Assembly: GCF_021343995.1 (NCBI RefSeq)
Contig: NZ_JAJTTE010000015.1
Span: 1 to 64,000 of the forward strand
From: Pseudonocardia terrae
GTDB lineage: Bacteria; Actinomycetota; Actinomycetes; Mycobacteriales; Pseudonocardiaceae
Reading direction: 5' to 3'
DNA length: 64,000 nt
The notes beneath the pieces were generated by a model. It ran no database searches. It was not told the origin of the DNA and was given only the letters and a program-made list of their open reading frames with translations. The position numbers and the translations under genes were made by a program. Shown piece after piece: positions 27,584 to 35,982 of this stretch (position 1 is the stretch's first letter; each line of letters begins with the position of its first letter).

Positions 27584-28774
27584 ATGCCCCCCACCACCGC
27601 CGCATCCCGCCGCCGCTGGGTGGTGCTCGCGATCGGAGTCCTCGCCCAGACCTCGGCCTGCGCGTTCGTCTACGGCGTCCCGTTCCTGGTCCCGGGCCTG
27701 CGCGACACGCTGGGCCTGTCGCTGGCGGCCGCCGGCACCTACGTCGCCGCACCGACCACCGGGCTCCTGCTCACGCTGATCGCGTGGGGCGCGGCCGCGG
27801 ACCGGTTCGGCGAGCGGCGGGTGATGGCGTCGGGGCTGTTGCTGGCGGGGCTCGTCGTCGGCACGGTGGCCCTGCTGCCGCATCCGGGGCACGTCGCCGT
27901 GCTGGGCCTGCTGGCGCTGGGCGGGGCGGCGTCGGCCAGCGTGTTCGCGGCCAGCGGCCGGATGATCATGGGGTGGTTCCCGCGGACCGAGCGCGGGCTG
28001 GCGATGGGCATCCGGCAGACCGCGCAGCCGCTCGGCGTCGCGTTGGCCGGGTTGGTGCTGCCGAGCCTGGCGGGCCGGACCGGCGCGATCGGCGCGCTGA
28101 TCGTCCCCGCGGCGCTGTGCCTGCTCTCGGCCCTGCTGGTGACGGCGTTCGCGCCCGACCCGGCGCGGCCGCCGCGGACCGAGGGCGTGCGCGAGGGCTC
28201 GCCGTACGGCGCGCCGGTGCTGTGGCGGGTGCACGCCGCGAGCGCGATGCTCGTCGTTCCCCAGTTCGCGATCAGCGCCTTCGCGACCGAGTACCTGGTG
28301 CGCCAGCAGGGCTGGAGCGCCGCGGGCGCGGGCGCGTTCGTCGCCGCGGTCCAGATCGCGGGCGCCCTGTCCCGCATCGGCTCGGGCGTGTGGTCGGACC
28401 GCGTCGGGTCGCGGCTGCGGCCGATGCGCCAGCTCGCGGTGGGCGCGACGCTCGTCCTCCTCGTCTTCGCCCTGGGCGACGCGGTCGCCCCCTGGCTCGC
28501 CGTCGCCGCGCTCGCGATCGGCGGGATCGTCACCGTCGCCGACAACGGCCTGGCCTTCACCGCGGTCGCCGAGATCGCCGGCGCGACCTGGTCGGGGCGG
28601 GCCCTCGGCATCCAGAACACCGGTCAGAACGTCGTGTCCTCGCTGACCCCGGTCGCGCTCGGCGCAGTGGTCGGGGCGGCGGGCTACGCGCTCGGGTTTG
28701 TGGTCGCCGCCGCGGCGCCGCTGGCCGCGATCGCCCTCACCCCGGTCCGGGACGAGCCCGAGCCCAACTGGTGA
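27584..28774 (+). CDS. MFS transporter, unknown substrate
   Basis: A 396-residue 12-TM major facilitator. The TM2-3 loop reads GAAADRFGERRVMASG (motif A-like), and WSDRVGSRLRPMRQ repeats it in the second half. A central hydrophilic loop follows TM6 (RPPRTEGVREGSPYGAPVLWR). It lies 25 nt after the luciferase-like gene in the same direction, so the two may share a transcript and a substrate. ATG start. Closer assignment within MFS is not possible by eye. Confidence 0.85.
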   Translation: MPPTTAASRRRWVVLAIGVLAQTSACAFVYGVPFLVPGLRDTLGLSLAAAGTYVAAPTTGLLLTLIAWGAAADRFGERRVMASGLLLAGLVVGTVALLPHPGHVAVLGLLALGGAASASVFAASGRMIMGWFPRTERGLAMGIRQTAQPLGVALAGLVLPSLAGRTGAIGALIVPAALCLLSALLVTAFAPDPARPPRTEGVREGSPYGAPVLWRVHAASAMLVVPQFAISAFATEYLVRQQGWSAAGAGAFVAAVQIAGALSRIGSGVWSDRVGSRLRPMRQLAVGATLVLLVFALGDAVAPWLAVAALAIGGIVTVADNGLAFTAVAEIAGATWSGRALGIQNTGQNVVSSLTPVALGAVVGAAGYALGFVVAAAAPLAAIALTPVRDEPEPNW

Positions 28775-28784
28775 CCGCCGCCCG

Positions 28785-29354
28785 TCAGCCGGCGCCGGCC
28801 TCGAGGGCCGTGGCGAGGAAGCGCAGCTCGGGCCGCAGGTCGACTCGAGCGGGCGACGCCGCGGCGGCGTGCCGGAACACGGAGTGCCGGTAGCTCACCG
28901 TCGACGCGAGCAGCAGGGCCGCGCTGTCGACGCCGGTCGCGTCGCCCTCGCGGGCCGCGAGCAGTACGGCCCGGATCTCCTCGACGAAGCGGTCGAAGCG
29001 CCCGTGCAGCGCGTCGCGGACGGCGGGGTGGGTGTCCGCCTCGCGCCAGAGCAGGTGCGAGAGCACGGCCGAGGAGCCGAGCCGCGCGTCGAGCGCCTCG
29101 ACGAGCCGGCAGAGGCTCTCGGTGACGTCACCGGGCACGACCACCGCCGCGCGGTCGACGATCTCCTCCGGCAGCCGCTCGACCAGTGCGGAGAGCAGGT
29201 CGACCTTCTTCGCGAAGTAGTAGTGCACCAGGCCCTTCGGCACGTCGGCGCGCTCGGCGATCTTCGAGGTGGGCGTCGCGTCGAACCCCCGCTCGGCGAA
29301 GAGCGCCTCCGCCGCGGCGAGGATGCGCTCGCGCGCCGGTTCCGGTGCGGTCAT
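28785..29354 (-). CDS. TetR family transcriptional regulator
   Basis: A 189-residue regulator. The N-terminal HTH runs from ARERILAAAEALFAERGFDATPTSKIAERADVPKGLVHYYFAKKVDLLSAL (residues about 7-55), with the usual YYF/FxxK end. The C-terminal ligand domain carries no recognisable signature. ATG at 29354. It converges on the MFS gene and lies downstream of the SPW gene on the same strand. A candidate TetR-type palindrome sits at the SPW promoter (29842-29861). Confidence 0.9.
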   Translation of the reverse strand: MTAPEPARERILAAAEALFAERGFDATPTSKIAERADVPKGLVHYYFAKKVDLLSALVERLPEEIVDRAAVVVPGDVTESLCRLVEALDARLGSSAVLSHLLWREADTHPAVRDALHGRFDRFVEEIRAVLLAAREGDATGVDSAALLLASTVSYRHSVFRHAAAASPARVDLRPELRFLATALEAGAG

Positions 29355-29374
29355 GACGGTCCATCCTGCACGCA

Positions 29375-29410
29375 CGAGGGGCCGCGACCCACGCGGGTCG
29401 CGGCCCCTCG
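29375..29410 (-). terminator. perfect 16-bp hairpin after SPW gene
   Basis: CGAGGGGCCGCGACCC (29375-29390) and its exact complement (29395-29410) enclose a 4-nt loop. Reading minus strand it follows the SPW stop at 29430 and precedes the tetR start, so it is the SPW terminator and insulates tetR. Confidence 0.9.
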
Positions 29411-29429
29411 ATCCCGACCGATCAGCGGA

Positions 29430-29792
29430 TCAGTGCGTTCCGGCCAACCCGCGGTGGACGCCGGTGGCGGCCGGCAGGGCGCTCGCGGCGACGAGCACCG
29501 CGAGGACACCGGCGACCCACGAGGTCCACGCGGCCCCGGTGAGGTCGCTGTAGCTCATCACCCACGGGGCGATGAACAGCAGCACACCGAGGACGCCGTG
29601 CCCGTACTCGCTCGCCACCGACGCCGGCGCGGCGAGCGACCACAGGGCGGTCAGGGCGAGCACCACACCGAGGACGACGAGCGTCCACGCCGCGGCCGCG
29701 TCCGTGGCCACCACGACGGGCGACAGGGCGGTCAGGACGCCGATCACCAGGGCGACCCAGTCCTGCCACCGTGTCCACGCCTTCGCGGTCAT
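29430..29792 (-). CDS. SPW repeat-type small membrane protein
   Basis: A 120-residue protein with four hydrophobic segments. WTRWQDWVALVIGVLTALSP and the later YGHGVLGVLLFIAPWVMSYSDLTGAAWTSWVAGVL are the two halves of the SPW repeat pattern (W-x-D-W ... SP ... PW). Function unknown; a membrane-stress or packaging role is sometimes proposed for the family. Start ATG 29792 or GTG 29795; GGAGGG lies 8-11 nt upstream. Likely controlled through the palindrome at 29842-29861. Confidence 0.8.
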   Translation of the reverse strand: MTAKAWTRWQDWVALVIGVLTALSPVVVATDAAAAWTLVVLGVVLALTALWSLAAPASVASEYGHGVLGVLLFIAPWVMSYSDLTGAAWTSWVAGVLAVLVAASALPAATGVHRGLAGTH

Positions 29793-29832
29793 CACGATCA
29801 CTTCCCTCCAGGAGATCTTCCCGATGCCCCCG

Positions 29833-29861
29833 GTCTACGCCTTGACTGGCCGCCCGGTCAA
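29833..29861 (-). promoter_or_regulatory. promoter with TetR-type palindromic operator
   Basis: On the minus strand TTGACC (29861-29856) and TAGACC (29838-29833) are spaced about 18 nt as -35 and -10 boxes for the SPW gene. The -35 box is one end of a 20-bp palindrome, TTGAC-N10-GTCAA (29842-29861), with 16 of 20 symmetric positions. The size and symmetry are typical of TetR operators, and a tetR gene lies just beyond the SPW gene. Confidence 0.6.
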
Positions 29862-29886
29862 TTCCGCGGGAAGTGATCCACGCCTC

Positions 29887-29912
29887 GCCGGCCGGGAGCC
29901 GACCCGGCCGGC
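29887..29912 (-). terminator. hairpin after siderophore-binding lipoprotein gene
   Basis: GCCGGCCGGG (29887-29896) and CCCGGCCGGC (29903-29912) form a perfect 10-bp stem with a 6-nt loop, 12 nt after the lipoprotein stop on the minus strand. Confidence 0.75.
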
Positions 29913-29923
29913 AACGGGGCAGG

Positions 29924-30940
29924 TCAGCGGCGGCTGCGGGTGGCAGCCTCGGCGAGGACCGGCAGGTAGGCGTCGAGCACCCACGGGATCGACAGCACCG
30001 ACGGCGACGAGCTGGCCGCCACCCGGTCGGCCCCGACGATCGGCGCGTAGCCACCGGCCTTCACCGCGGGCATCTCCCGGACGGCCGGGTCGGCCAGGAA
30101 CGCCGCGTCGAGGTCCGGGGTGCCGAAGAAGCCGACGAGCAGGTCGGACTGCAGCCGCGGGACCAGCTCGGCGCTGACCGTGTAGTAGACGGCGTCGCCG
30201 CCGGGGGCGTTCTGCTCGACGAAGGGCGCCGACGTCATGCCCAGGTCCTCCAGCAGCCGCACACGGACGTCGGCGGGCCGGAAGATGCCGAGCTGCCCGC
30301 CGTCCATCCCGCCGGTGTAGGCGAACGTCGCACCCTTGAGCTGCGGATACTCGGACGTGGCCGCGGCCAGCCGGGACTGCGTGGCCACGACGAGCTCCTC
30401 GGCCCGGGTGCTGCGGCCCAGCGCCCGGCCGGCGATGCGGGTCTGCTCCTGCCAGCTCGTGGAGTACGGCGCGTCCGGGTAGGCGACGACGGGTGCGATC
30501 CGGGAGAGCGTGTCGTACTCGTCCTGGGTGAGGCCGGAGTAGGTGGCGAGGATCAGGTCGGGCCGCGCGGCGGCGATCGCCTCGAACGCGATCGGCTCCA
30601 GCGAGCGCCCGACGACCTGCGGCATCGGCATGCCGGCCAGGGCCTCGCGGACCCACGGGAGCACGCCCTCGGCGTCGCCGCCGTAGTCGAAGAACGGCAT
30701 CACGACGGGCACGACCCCCAGCGCGATCGCCACGTCCTGGTTGGCGGCGCTCACCGTCGCGACCCGGGTCGGCTCGGCCTCGATCGTCGTCGTCCCGAGC
30801 TTGTGCGTGATCGTGACCGGGAAGCCGTCGCCGCCTCTCCCGGAGGTCGGGGCGGCGCCCCCGGAGGCGCACCCGGCGAGGGCCAGTGCGGCGAGGCCCG
30901 ACGCGGACAGGACGAAGGAACGGCGGGACAGGATGGGCAC
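29924..30940 (-). CDS. iron-siderophore ABC transporter substrate-binding lipoprotein
   Basis: A 338-residue FecB/FhuD-type binding protein. The signal RRSFVLSASGLAALALAGC combines a twin-arginine-like pair with a lipobox (LAGC), so it is probably a membrane-anchored lipoprotein. The mature part shows the class III fold segments ANQDVAIALGVVPVVM, EAIAAARPDLILATYSGL and GFFGTPDLDAAFLADP. No permease or ATPase gene is adjacent, so it must work with a transporter encoded elsewhere. An iron box lies about 30-48 nt upstream of its ATG. Confidence 0.9.
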   Translation of the reverse strand: MPILSRRSFVLSASGLAALALAGCASGGAAPTSGRGGDGFPVTITHKLGTTTIEAEPTRVATVSAANQDVAIALGVVPVVMPFFDYGGDAEGVLPWVREALAGMPMPQVVGRSLEPIAFEAIAAARPDLILATYSGLTQDEYDTLSRIAPVVAYPDAPYSTSWQEQTRIAGRALGRSTRAEELVVATQSRLAAATSEYPQLKGATFAYTGGMDGGQLGIFRPADVRVRLLEDLGMTSAPFVEQNAPGGDAVYYTVSAELVPRLQSDLLVGFFGTPDLDAAFLADPAVREMPAVKAGGYAPIVGADRVAASSSPSVLSIPWVLDAYLPVLAEAATRSRR

Positions 30941-30969
30941 GTGCGAGCTCCCGGGTCGAGGGTCGGAAC

Positions 30970-30988
30970 ATCGGTGAGCCTAACCTCA
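30970..30988 (-). promoter_or_regulatory. DtxR/IdeR/DmdR iron box
   Basis: The plus strand at 30970-30988 matches the 19-bp iron box TTAGGTTAGCCTAACCTAA at 15 of 19 positions, with an intact GCCTAACCT core (30978-30986). It lies between the divergent siderophore-binding lipoprotein and S41 peptidase genes and most likely represses the former when iron is plentiful. Confidence 0.85.
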
Positions 30989-31034
30989 CTGTGGGACGAA
31001 TCGGACGCACCGCCGCGCACGCCATACTGGACCG

Positions 31035-31874
31035 GTGATCGGGCGCGGCAGGCGGGAGCGGAAGGCCAGGGAGACCGCGGAGAGGGCGGTGACCGCGGCG
31101 CTCGACCTCCTGGAGGGGCGCGCGCTGCGCGCCGACCGGGTCGACTGGCCCGTCGCGCGGACGGAGGTCCTCGGCGTGCTCGACGACCCCGAGCAGCTGG
31201 AGCTCAAGCTGTTCCACCTGGTCAGGCAGGCCGGCGGGCCGCACGGCGGCGTCCGGCGGGCCCGGCCGGCGACCGGCGCACCGGACCTGCCGCGGGTCGA
31301 GGCGCAGGGCGAGGCCCTCGTCGTCACGCTGCCCGCCTGCGCCGAGCACGCCGCACGCGCCTACGCCGACGCCGCCCGGGCCGCGCTCGACGGGCGCATC
31401 GCCGACCGGTGGATCGTGGACCTGCGCGGCACCGGCGGCGGCTCGCCCTGGCCGCTGCTCGCGGCCGTCGCGCCGCTGCTCGGGGAGGGCGAGGTGGGCG
31501 CGTTCGTGGACCGCGAGGGCGGGCGCACCCCGTGGACCGTGCGCGACGGCGTGGTCTCACGGGGCGCGACCGCGCAGCTCCAGGGCCCGTCCGGCCGGCT
31601 CGACGGGCCGGTCTCGGTGCTCACCGACGGGAACACGGCGAACTCGGGCGAGGCCGTGGCCGTCGCGTTCCGGGGCCGCCCGGACGCCCGCTCCTACGGC
31701 GCCCCGACCCTCGGCTTCAGCACCGGCGTCGAGTCCGCGCCGCTCCCCGGCGGGCTGGTGCTCACGGTCGCGACCAGCCGCTTCGCCGACCGCACCGGAC
31801 AGGTCTACGGCGGCCCCGTCGCCCCCGACGTCCCCAGCGACGACCCGCTCAGCATGGCGCTGTGGGACCTGTGA
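31035..31874 (+). CDS. S41 family peptidase (C-terminal processing protease-like)
   Basis: A 279-residue protein with a helical N-terminus and an S41 core. WIVDLRGTGGGSPWPLLAAVAPLL is the conserved strand/loop, TDGNTANSGEAVAVAFRG carries the serine nucleophile, and GAPTLGFSTGVESAPLPGGLVLTVATSRF follows. The usual catalytic lysine position is not evident. No signal peptide or PDZ domain, so it is probably cytoplasmic and resembles the TSPc-only proteins of actinomycetes. GTG start. It converges on the VWA gene with a 1-nt gap. Confidence 0.8.
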   Translation: MIGRGRRERKARETAERAVTAALDLLEGRALRADRVDWPVARTEVLGVLDDPEQLELKLFHLVRQAGGPHGGVRRARPATGAPDLPRVEAQGEALVVTLPACAEHAARAYADAARAALDGRIADRWIVDLRGTGGGSPWPLLAAVAPLLGEGEVGAFVDREGGRTPWTVRDGVVSRGATAQLQGPSGRLDGPVSVLTDGNTANSGEAVAVAFRGRPDARSYGAPTLGFSTGVESAPLPGGLVLTVATSRFADRTGQVYGGPVAPDVPSDDPLSMALWDL

Positions 31875-31875
31875 G

Positions 31876-33306
31876 CTAGACGGGCAGGAGGGCCTCGACG
31901 ACGTCGGCCAGCTGGCCCGCGGTGCGGCACTCGTGCATGGGCAGCACGTCGGCGTAGCGGTGGGCCGCCGAGTCGCCGGTGCCCCACTGCCGCTTCGGCT
32001 CCGGGTTGAGCCAGTGCGCGTGCCGGGCCTGCCCGACGAGCCGGCGCAGCACGGCGAGGTTCGGGTCGCGGTAGTTGGTGCGGGCGTCGCCGAGAATCAG
32101 CAGCGAGGTCTTCGACGTGATCGCCTCGCCCCAGAACTCGGCGAAGCTGCCGAGCGCGTGGCCGTAGTCGGAGTGCCCGTCGAAGGCGGTCAGATCTGCC
32201 TCGCGCAGCACCCGCTGCATGACCCCGGAGAGCTCCGCGCCCGGCTCGAACAGGTGCGTGACCTCGTCCGTCTTCTCCACGAACGCGAACACGCGCACCT
32301 TGGAGAACTGCTCGCGCAGCGCCTGCACCAGCAGCAGCGTGAAGTGCGAGAACCCGGCGACCGACCCGGAGACGTCGCAGAGGATCACCAGCTCCGGGCG
32401 CCCCGGCCGGCGCGTCTTGTAGGCGGGCTTCATCGGCACGCCGCCGGTGGACATGGACCGGCGCAGCGTGCGGCGCATGTCCAGCTGCCCGCGCTTGGCG
32501 TGCTTGCGGCGCACCGCGAGCCGGCTGGCCAGCCGCCGGGCCAGCGGGTGCACGGTGCGGCGGAGCTGCGCGAGCTGCTCGGCGTAGGCGGAGAGGAACT
32601 CGACCTGCTCGGCCTGCTTGGGCACCGCGGTCTTCGCCACCTGCTCGCGGCCGCGCTGCTCCGCGGTCCGGCGCCGCACCTCGTCCTGCACCATCTTGCG
32701 GAACCGGGCGATGCGGTCGCGGATCTCGCGGCGGCGGACCTCGTCGGTGAAGTCGTCCGTCGGGTCGCCGTCCTGGCGCATCGCGTCGAGGATCCGGGCG
32801 AGCAGCGTCTCCGGCGACATCAGCCGCAGGGCCTGGTAGGCCGACCAGCTGGGCTGCCCGTTGACGCCCTGCACCCCGGTGCCGCTCGCCCCGGCGGTGC
32901 CGAGCGCGTCGACGGCGGCGCGGGCCAGCTCCCGCAGGCCCTCCTCGTCGCCGGCGAGCAGCAGGTCGGCCAGGAGGTCGCGCAGGGCGTCGACGTCGAC
33001 GGGGCCGTCCGAGCCGTCCTCCGTCGTCGCGCGGGGGACCTCGATCTCCTGCGCCCCCACGCCGAGGGCGGGCGGGAAGTACAGGTCGAAGAGGGTGTCG
33101 AAGACCTCGCGCTGGCCGGAGCGGCGCAGGAGTGCGGCCGCGAGCCCCTCGCGGAGCTCACGCCGGCGGAGCAGGTCGAGCGCGCCGACGACCTCGGCCG
33201 CGTCGACCGTCTCGCCCGGCCCGACCGCGACGCCGTGCCGGCGCAGCGCGCCCACGAAGTCGACGAGGTGGCCGGGCAGCCCGTGCTCGGGGGTCGTGAC
33301 GGCCAT
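31876..33306 (-). CDS. VWA domain (CoxE-like) protein
   Basis: A 476-residue protein. An N-terminal helical part (LVDFVGALRRHGVAVGPGETVDAAEVVGAL) matches the CoxE/YehP-type region, and the C-terminal von Willebrand A domain has the MIDAS DVSGS at about 309-313 plus FDGHSDYGHAL and LLILGDARTNY for the other metal ligands. It pairs with the MoxR ATPase 23 nt upstream; such pairs act together to insert metals or remodel complexes. The client is not encoded nearby. ATG 33306 with GAGGAGG upstream. Confidence 0.9.
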   Translation of the reverse strand: MAVTTPEHGLPGHLVDFVGALRRHGVAVGPGETVDAAEVVGALDLLRRRELREGLAAALLRRSGQREVFDTLFDLYFPPALGVGAQEIEVPRATTEDGSDGPVDVDALRDLLADLLLAGDEEGLRELARAAVDALGTAGASGTGVQGVNGQPSWSAYQALRLMSPETLLARILDAMRQDGDPTDDFTDEVRRREIRDRIARFRKMVQDEVRRRTAEQRGREQVAKTAVPKQAEQVEFLSAYAEQLAQLRRTVHPLARRLASRLAVRRKHAKRGQLDMRRTLRRSMSTGGVPMKPAYKTRRPGRPELVILCDVSGSVAGFSHFTLLLVQALREQFSKVRVFAFVEKTDEVTHLFEPGAELSGVMQRVLREADLTAFDGHSDYGHALGSFAEFWGEAITSKTSLLILGDARTNYRDPNLAVLRRLVGQARHAHWLNPEPKRQWGTGDSAAHRYADVLPMHECRTAGQLADVVEALLPV

Positions 33307-33329
33307 CGGGGCCTCCTCGGTTGGACGGC

Positions 33330-34214
33330 TCAGTTCAGCCGCAGCTCGGCGCTCGCCTTGACCTGGTCGGACTGGTGCTTGAGGACGACGCCGAGGGTCT
33401 GCCGGACGGCGTCGTCGTCGAGGGTGTCGAGGCCGAGGGCGAGCAGGGTGCGGCCCCAGTCGATGGTCTCGGCGACCGACGGGACCTTGCGCAGCTCCAT
33501 GGCCCGCAGCACGCGCACGGTGCGGACCAGGGCGTCGGCCAGTGCCTGCGGCAGCTCCGGCACGCGGGTCAGCACGATCCGGCGCTCGAGGTCCGGGTCC
33601 GGGAAGTCGAGGTGCAGGAACAGGCAGCGGCGCTTGAGCGCCTCGGACAGCTCGCGGGTGGAGTTCGAGGTGAGCAGCGCGAACGGCTTGCGGGTCGCGG
33701 TCACCGTGCCCATCTCGGGGATGGAGACCTGGTAGTCCGACAGGACCTCCAGCAGCAGGCCCTCGACCTCGACGTCGGCCTTGTCCATCTCGTCGATGAG
33801 CAGGACCGTCGGGTCGTCGCGGCGGATCGCGGTGAGCAGCGGGCGCGGGAGCAGGAACTCCTCGGAGAACACGTCGTCCCGGGTGGCGTCCCAGCTCTCG
33901 TGCCCCTGGCCCGCGGTGATCCGCAGCAGCTGCTTGGCGTGGTTCCACTCGTACAGCGCGCGGGCCTCGTCGATGCCCTCGTAACACTGCAGGCGCACCA
34001 GCCCGGAGCCCGTCGCGGCGGCGACGGCCTTCGCGAGCTCGGTCTTGCCGACGCCGGCGGGCCCCTCCACGAGGAGCGGCTTGCCGAGCCTGTCGGCGAG
34101 GTACACGGTCGTCGCGACGGCGGTCGACGCGAGGTAGCCGACGCCCTCGAGGCGCTCGGTGACCTCGTCGACCGAACCGAACAGCGGTGACTGGGTGGCC
34201 TTCACCCGGATCAT
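33330..34214 (-). CDS. MoxR family AAA+ ATPase
   Basis: A 294-residue AAA+ ATPase. Walker A GPAGVGKTE at 51-59, Walker B VLLIDEMDKAD at 138-148, sensor 1 LLTSNSTREL and an arginine finger in the ALKRRCLFLHLDFPD stretch. It forms a chaperone-like pair with the VWA protein downstream. ATG 34214; upstream open frame is non-coding. Confidence 0.94.
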   Translation of the reverse strand: MIRVKATQSPLFGSVDEVTERLEGVGYLASTAVATTVYLADRLGKPLLVEGPAGVGKTELAKAVAAATGSGLVRLQCYEGIDEARALYEWNHAKQLLRITAGQGHESWDATRDDVFSEEFLLPRPLLTAIRRDDPTVLLIDEMDKADVEVEGLLLEVLSDYQVSIPEMGTVTATRKPFALLTSNSTRELSEALKRRCLFLHLDFPDPDLERRIVLTRVPELPQALADALVRTVRVLRAMELRKVPSVAETIDWGRTLLALGLDTLDDDAVRQTLGVVLKHQSDQVKASAELRLN

Positions 34215-34299
34215 CCTGCCTTGCGGGGGTGGCCTGCGCCCAGCCGTGTTGCCGATCGGACGTTCAGTTGGGGGTGAGTGGTGCGTCACACCGCGATCG

Positions 34300-34650
34300 T
34301 CAGGCCAGCAGCCGAAGGGCCGTGGAGATCGGGTCGAGCAGCCGCGGCAGGGCCGGATCGAGCCCTTCCTCGACGTCGACGGCCGAGCAGCCGTTGAGCA
34401 CGACGTCGGCGCCGGCGGCCCCGGCCTGCTCCAGCGCGGGCCGCACCGCCCGCGCCCACCGGTCCGCGTCCTCGATGTCCTCGACGGCGAGGTCCAGCAC
34501 GGTGACGCCGAGGAACGCGCCGGACCACTCCGGGCCGATGTCGTGCAGCTCGACGCGGACACCGCGCGGGGCGAGCGCGTCGTAGCGGGCCTGGCGGCGG
34601 GCGACCTCGGCCTCACCGACGTGGATCGGGGTCACGGCGTGGATGCGCAC
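34300..34650 (-). CDS. short Asp/Glu/hydantoin racemase-like protein (possible half-length remnant)
   Basis: A 116-residue product. VRIHAVTPIHVGEAEVARRQARYDALAPRGVRVELHDIG resembles the N-terminus of aspartate/glutamate/hydantoin racemases, and GAADVVLNGCSAVDVEEG resembles the first catalytic cysteine region. The C-terminal half with the second cysteine is absent; relatives are about twice as long. GTG at 34650 follows AAGGAGGA, and it overlaps the MmgE/PrpD stop by 19 nt, so it is translated as part of the catabolic operon. It may be a remnant or a divergent small enzyme. Confidence 0.65.
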   Translation of the reverse strand: MRIHAVTPIHVGEAEVARRQARYDALAPRGVRVELHDIGPEWSGAFLGVTVLDLAVEDIEDADRWARAVRPALEQAGAAGADVVLNGCSAVDVEEGLDPALPRLLDPISTALRLLA

Positions 34651-35981
34651 GGGTCCTCCTTCAGGTGGGCGAGCCCGCGGAGCGCGTCGCCGATGCCGGC
34701 GAGGTCGGGCAGCGCCGCACACACGGCCTGGATCGTGTCCACCGGTCCGCGTCCGCTGAGCAGGTCGGCGAGCAGGGCGGGCAGGGTCGCGGCGGTGAAC
34801 GGGTGGTGGTCGGCGTCGCCGACGGGGTTGGGCGCCTCGGCCGTGACCGTGCCCGCGACCGACCGGACGGTCACTCGCGCGGGGCGTTCGGCGGGCAGCC
34901 GGGCGTCGAGGTCGGGTGCCGCGCGGACCGTCACGCGGGCGGCCAGCGCCGCCGTCGCGGGGTCGGCGAGGGCCCCGGCGGAGAGTGCCGCGGGATCCAG
35001 CCTGCCCCGCCGCAACGCCGTCGCGACGGTGAACGGCACGGAGAACATCGCGGCCAGCGGGCCCGTCCAGGTGCGGCGGTCGAGCCCGGCGGCGAGCGAG
35101 TGGGTCTCGACCAGCACCTCCTCGACGGTCTCCCCGTCGACGCGGTCGCGCAGCTCCAGCGCGGCGTCGACGGCGGCGTGGGTGAACGAGCAGGAGGCGT
35201 GCCGCTTGACGTAGCCGCCCTCGACCTCCCACCGGCTGCCGAGGTCCGCGTCGAGCTCCGCCGGGTCGATCTCCCCGAGCAGCTCGCCGAGGGACCCGGC
35301 CGCGGTCCCCGTCGAACGGGCGATCCCGGCCGCGGCGAGGCCGGAGACGTTCGCCGCGCCCATCCACGCCTCCCGGACCCGGTTGCCGTCGAGGGCGCTG
35401 GTGAAGTGCCCGGCGATCGGCAGGCCGCTGCCGGCGTCGATCGCCGCGGCGGTGGCCTCGGCGTCGAGCCCGAGCAGCCGGGCACACCCCGCCGCCGCCC
35501 CGGCCACGCCCCAGTTCCCGTGCGGGTGGGTGCCGGGCCGCAGCCGCGTGGCGCGGCCGAAGCGGGCCGCGACCTCGTAGGCCGCGAGCAGGGCGGCAAG
35601 GGTGTCCGGGCCGGACGCGTCCCGCTCGGCTGCCAGTGCCAGCACCGCCGGGAATGCGTGCGCGGCGGGATGGCCCTTCGCCCGCTTGTGGCCCTCGTCG
35701 AGCTCGAGGCGGACGAGCGCGGTGGCGTTGAGCCACGCGGCGGCCTCGACCGTCGTCGTGCAGCCGGCCCCGACGATCGGCGCCGGGCCGGACGCGGGCG
35801 TCCAGGCCGCGACGAGCCGGCGCTGCTCGGGCTCGCGGGCCCCGAGGGCCGTCACGCCGAGGACGTCGAGCAGGACCAGGCCCAGCCGGTCCCGCGGGCC
35901 GGCCGGGACGTCGGCCCAGCGCAGCCCGGCGACCCACGCCCCGAGCCGGTCGACGGCCCCGCGGACCTCGCGCTGCCGCAC
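34632..35981 (-). CDS. MmgE/PrpD family protein (first copy)
   Basis: A 449-residue member of the 2-methylcitrate dehydratase / cis-aconitate decarboxylase / iminodisuccinate epimerase fold. Recognisable segments are LLDVLGVTALGAREPEQRRLVAAW, ATALVRLELDEGHKRAKGHPAAHAFPAVLALA, and GGYVKRHASCSFTHAAVDAALELR. The usual DD.. and KxYP-type motif is altered to VKRHASC, so the substrate may differ from methylcitrate. GTG 35981, 2 nt after the MFS stop. Shares little obvious identity with the second copy at 37447-38880. Confidence 0.85.
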   Translation of the reverse strand: MRQREVRGAVDRLGAWVAGLRWADVPAGPRDRLGLVLLDVLGVTALGAREPEQRRLVAAWTPASGPAPIVGAGCTTTVEAAAWLNATALVRLELDEGHKRAKGHPAAHAFPAVLALAAERDASGPDTLAALLAAYEVAARFGRATRLRPGTHPHGNWGVAGAAAGCARLLGLDAEATAAAIDAGSGLPIAGHFTSALDGNRVREAWMGAANVSGLAAAGIARSTGTAAGSLGELLGEIDPAELDADLGSRWEVEGGYVKRHASCSFTHAAVDAALELRDRVDGETVEEVLVETHSLAAGLDRRTWTGPLAAMFSVPFTVATALRRGRLDPAALSAGALADPATAALAARVTVRAAPDLDARLPAERPARVTVRSVAGTVTAEAPNPVGDADHHPFTAATLPALLADLLSGRGPVDTIQAVCAALPDLAGIGDALRGLAHLKEDPCASTP

Positions 35982-35982
35982 C

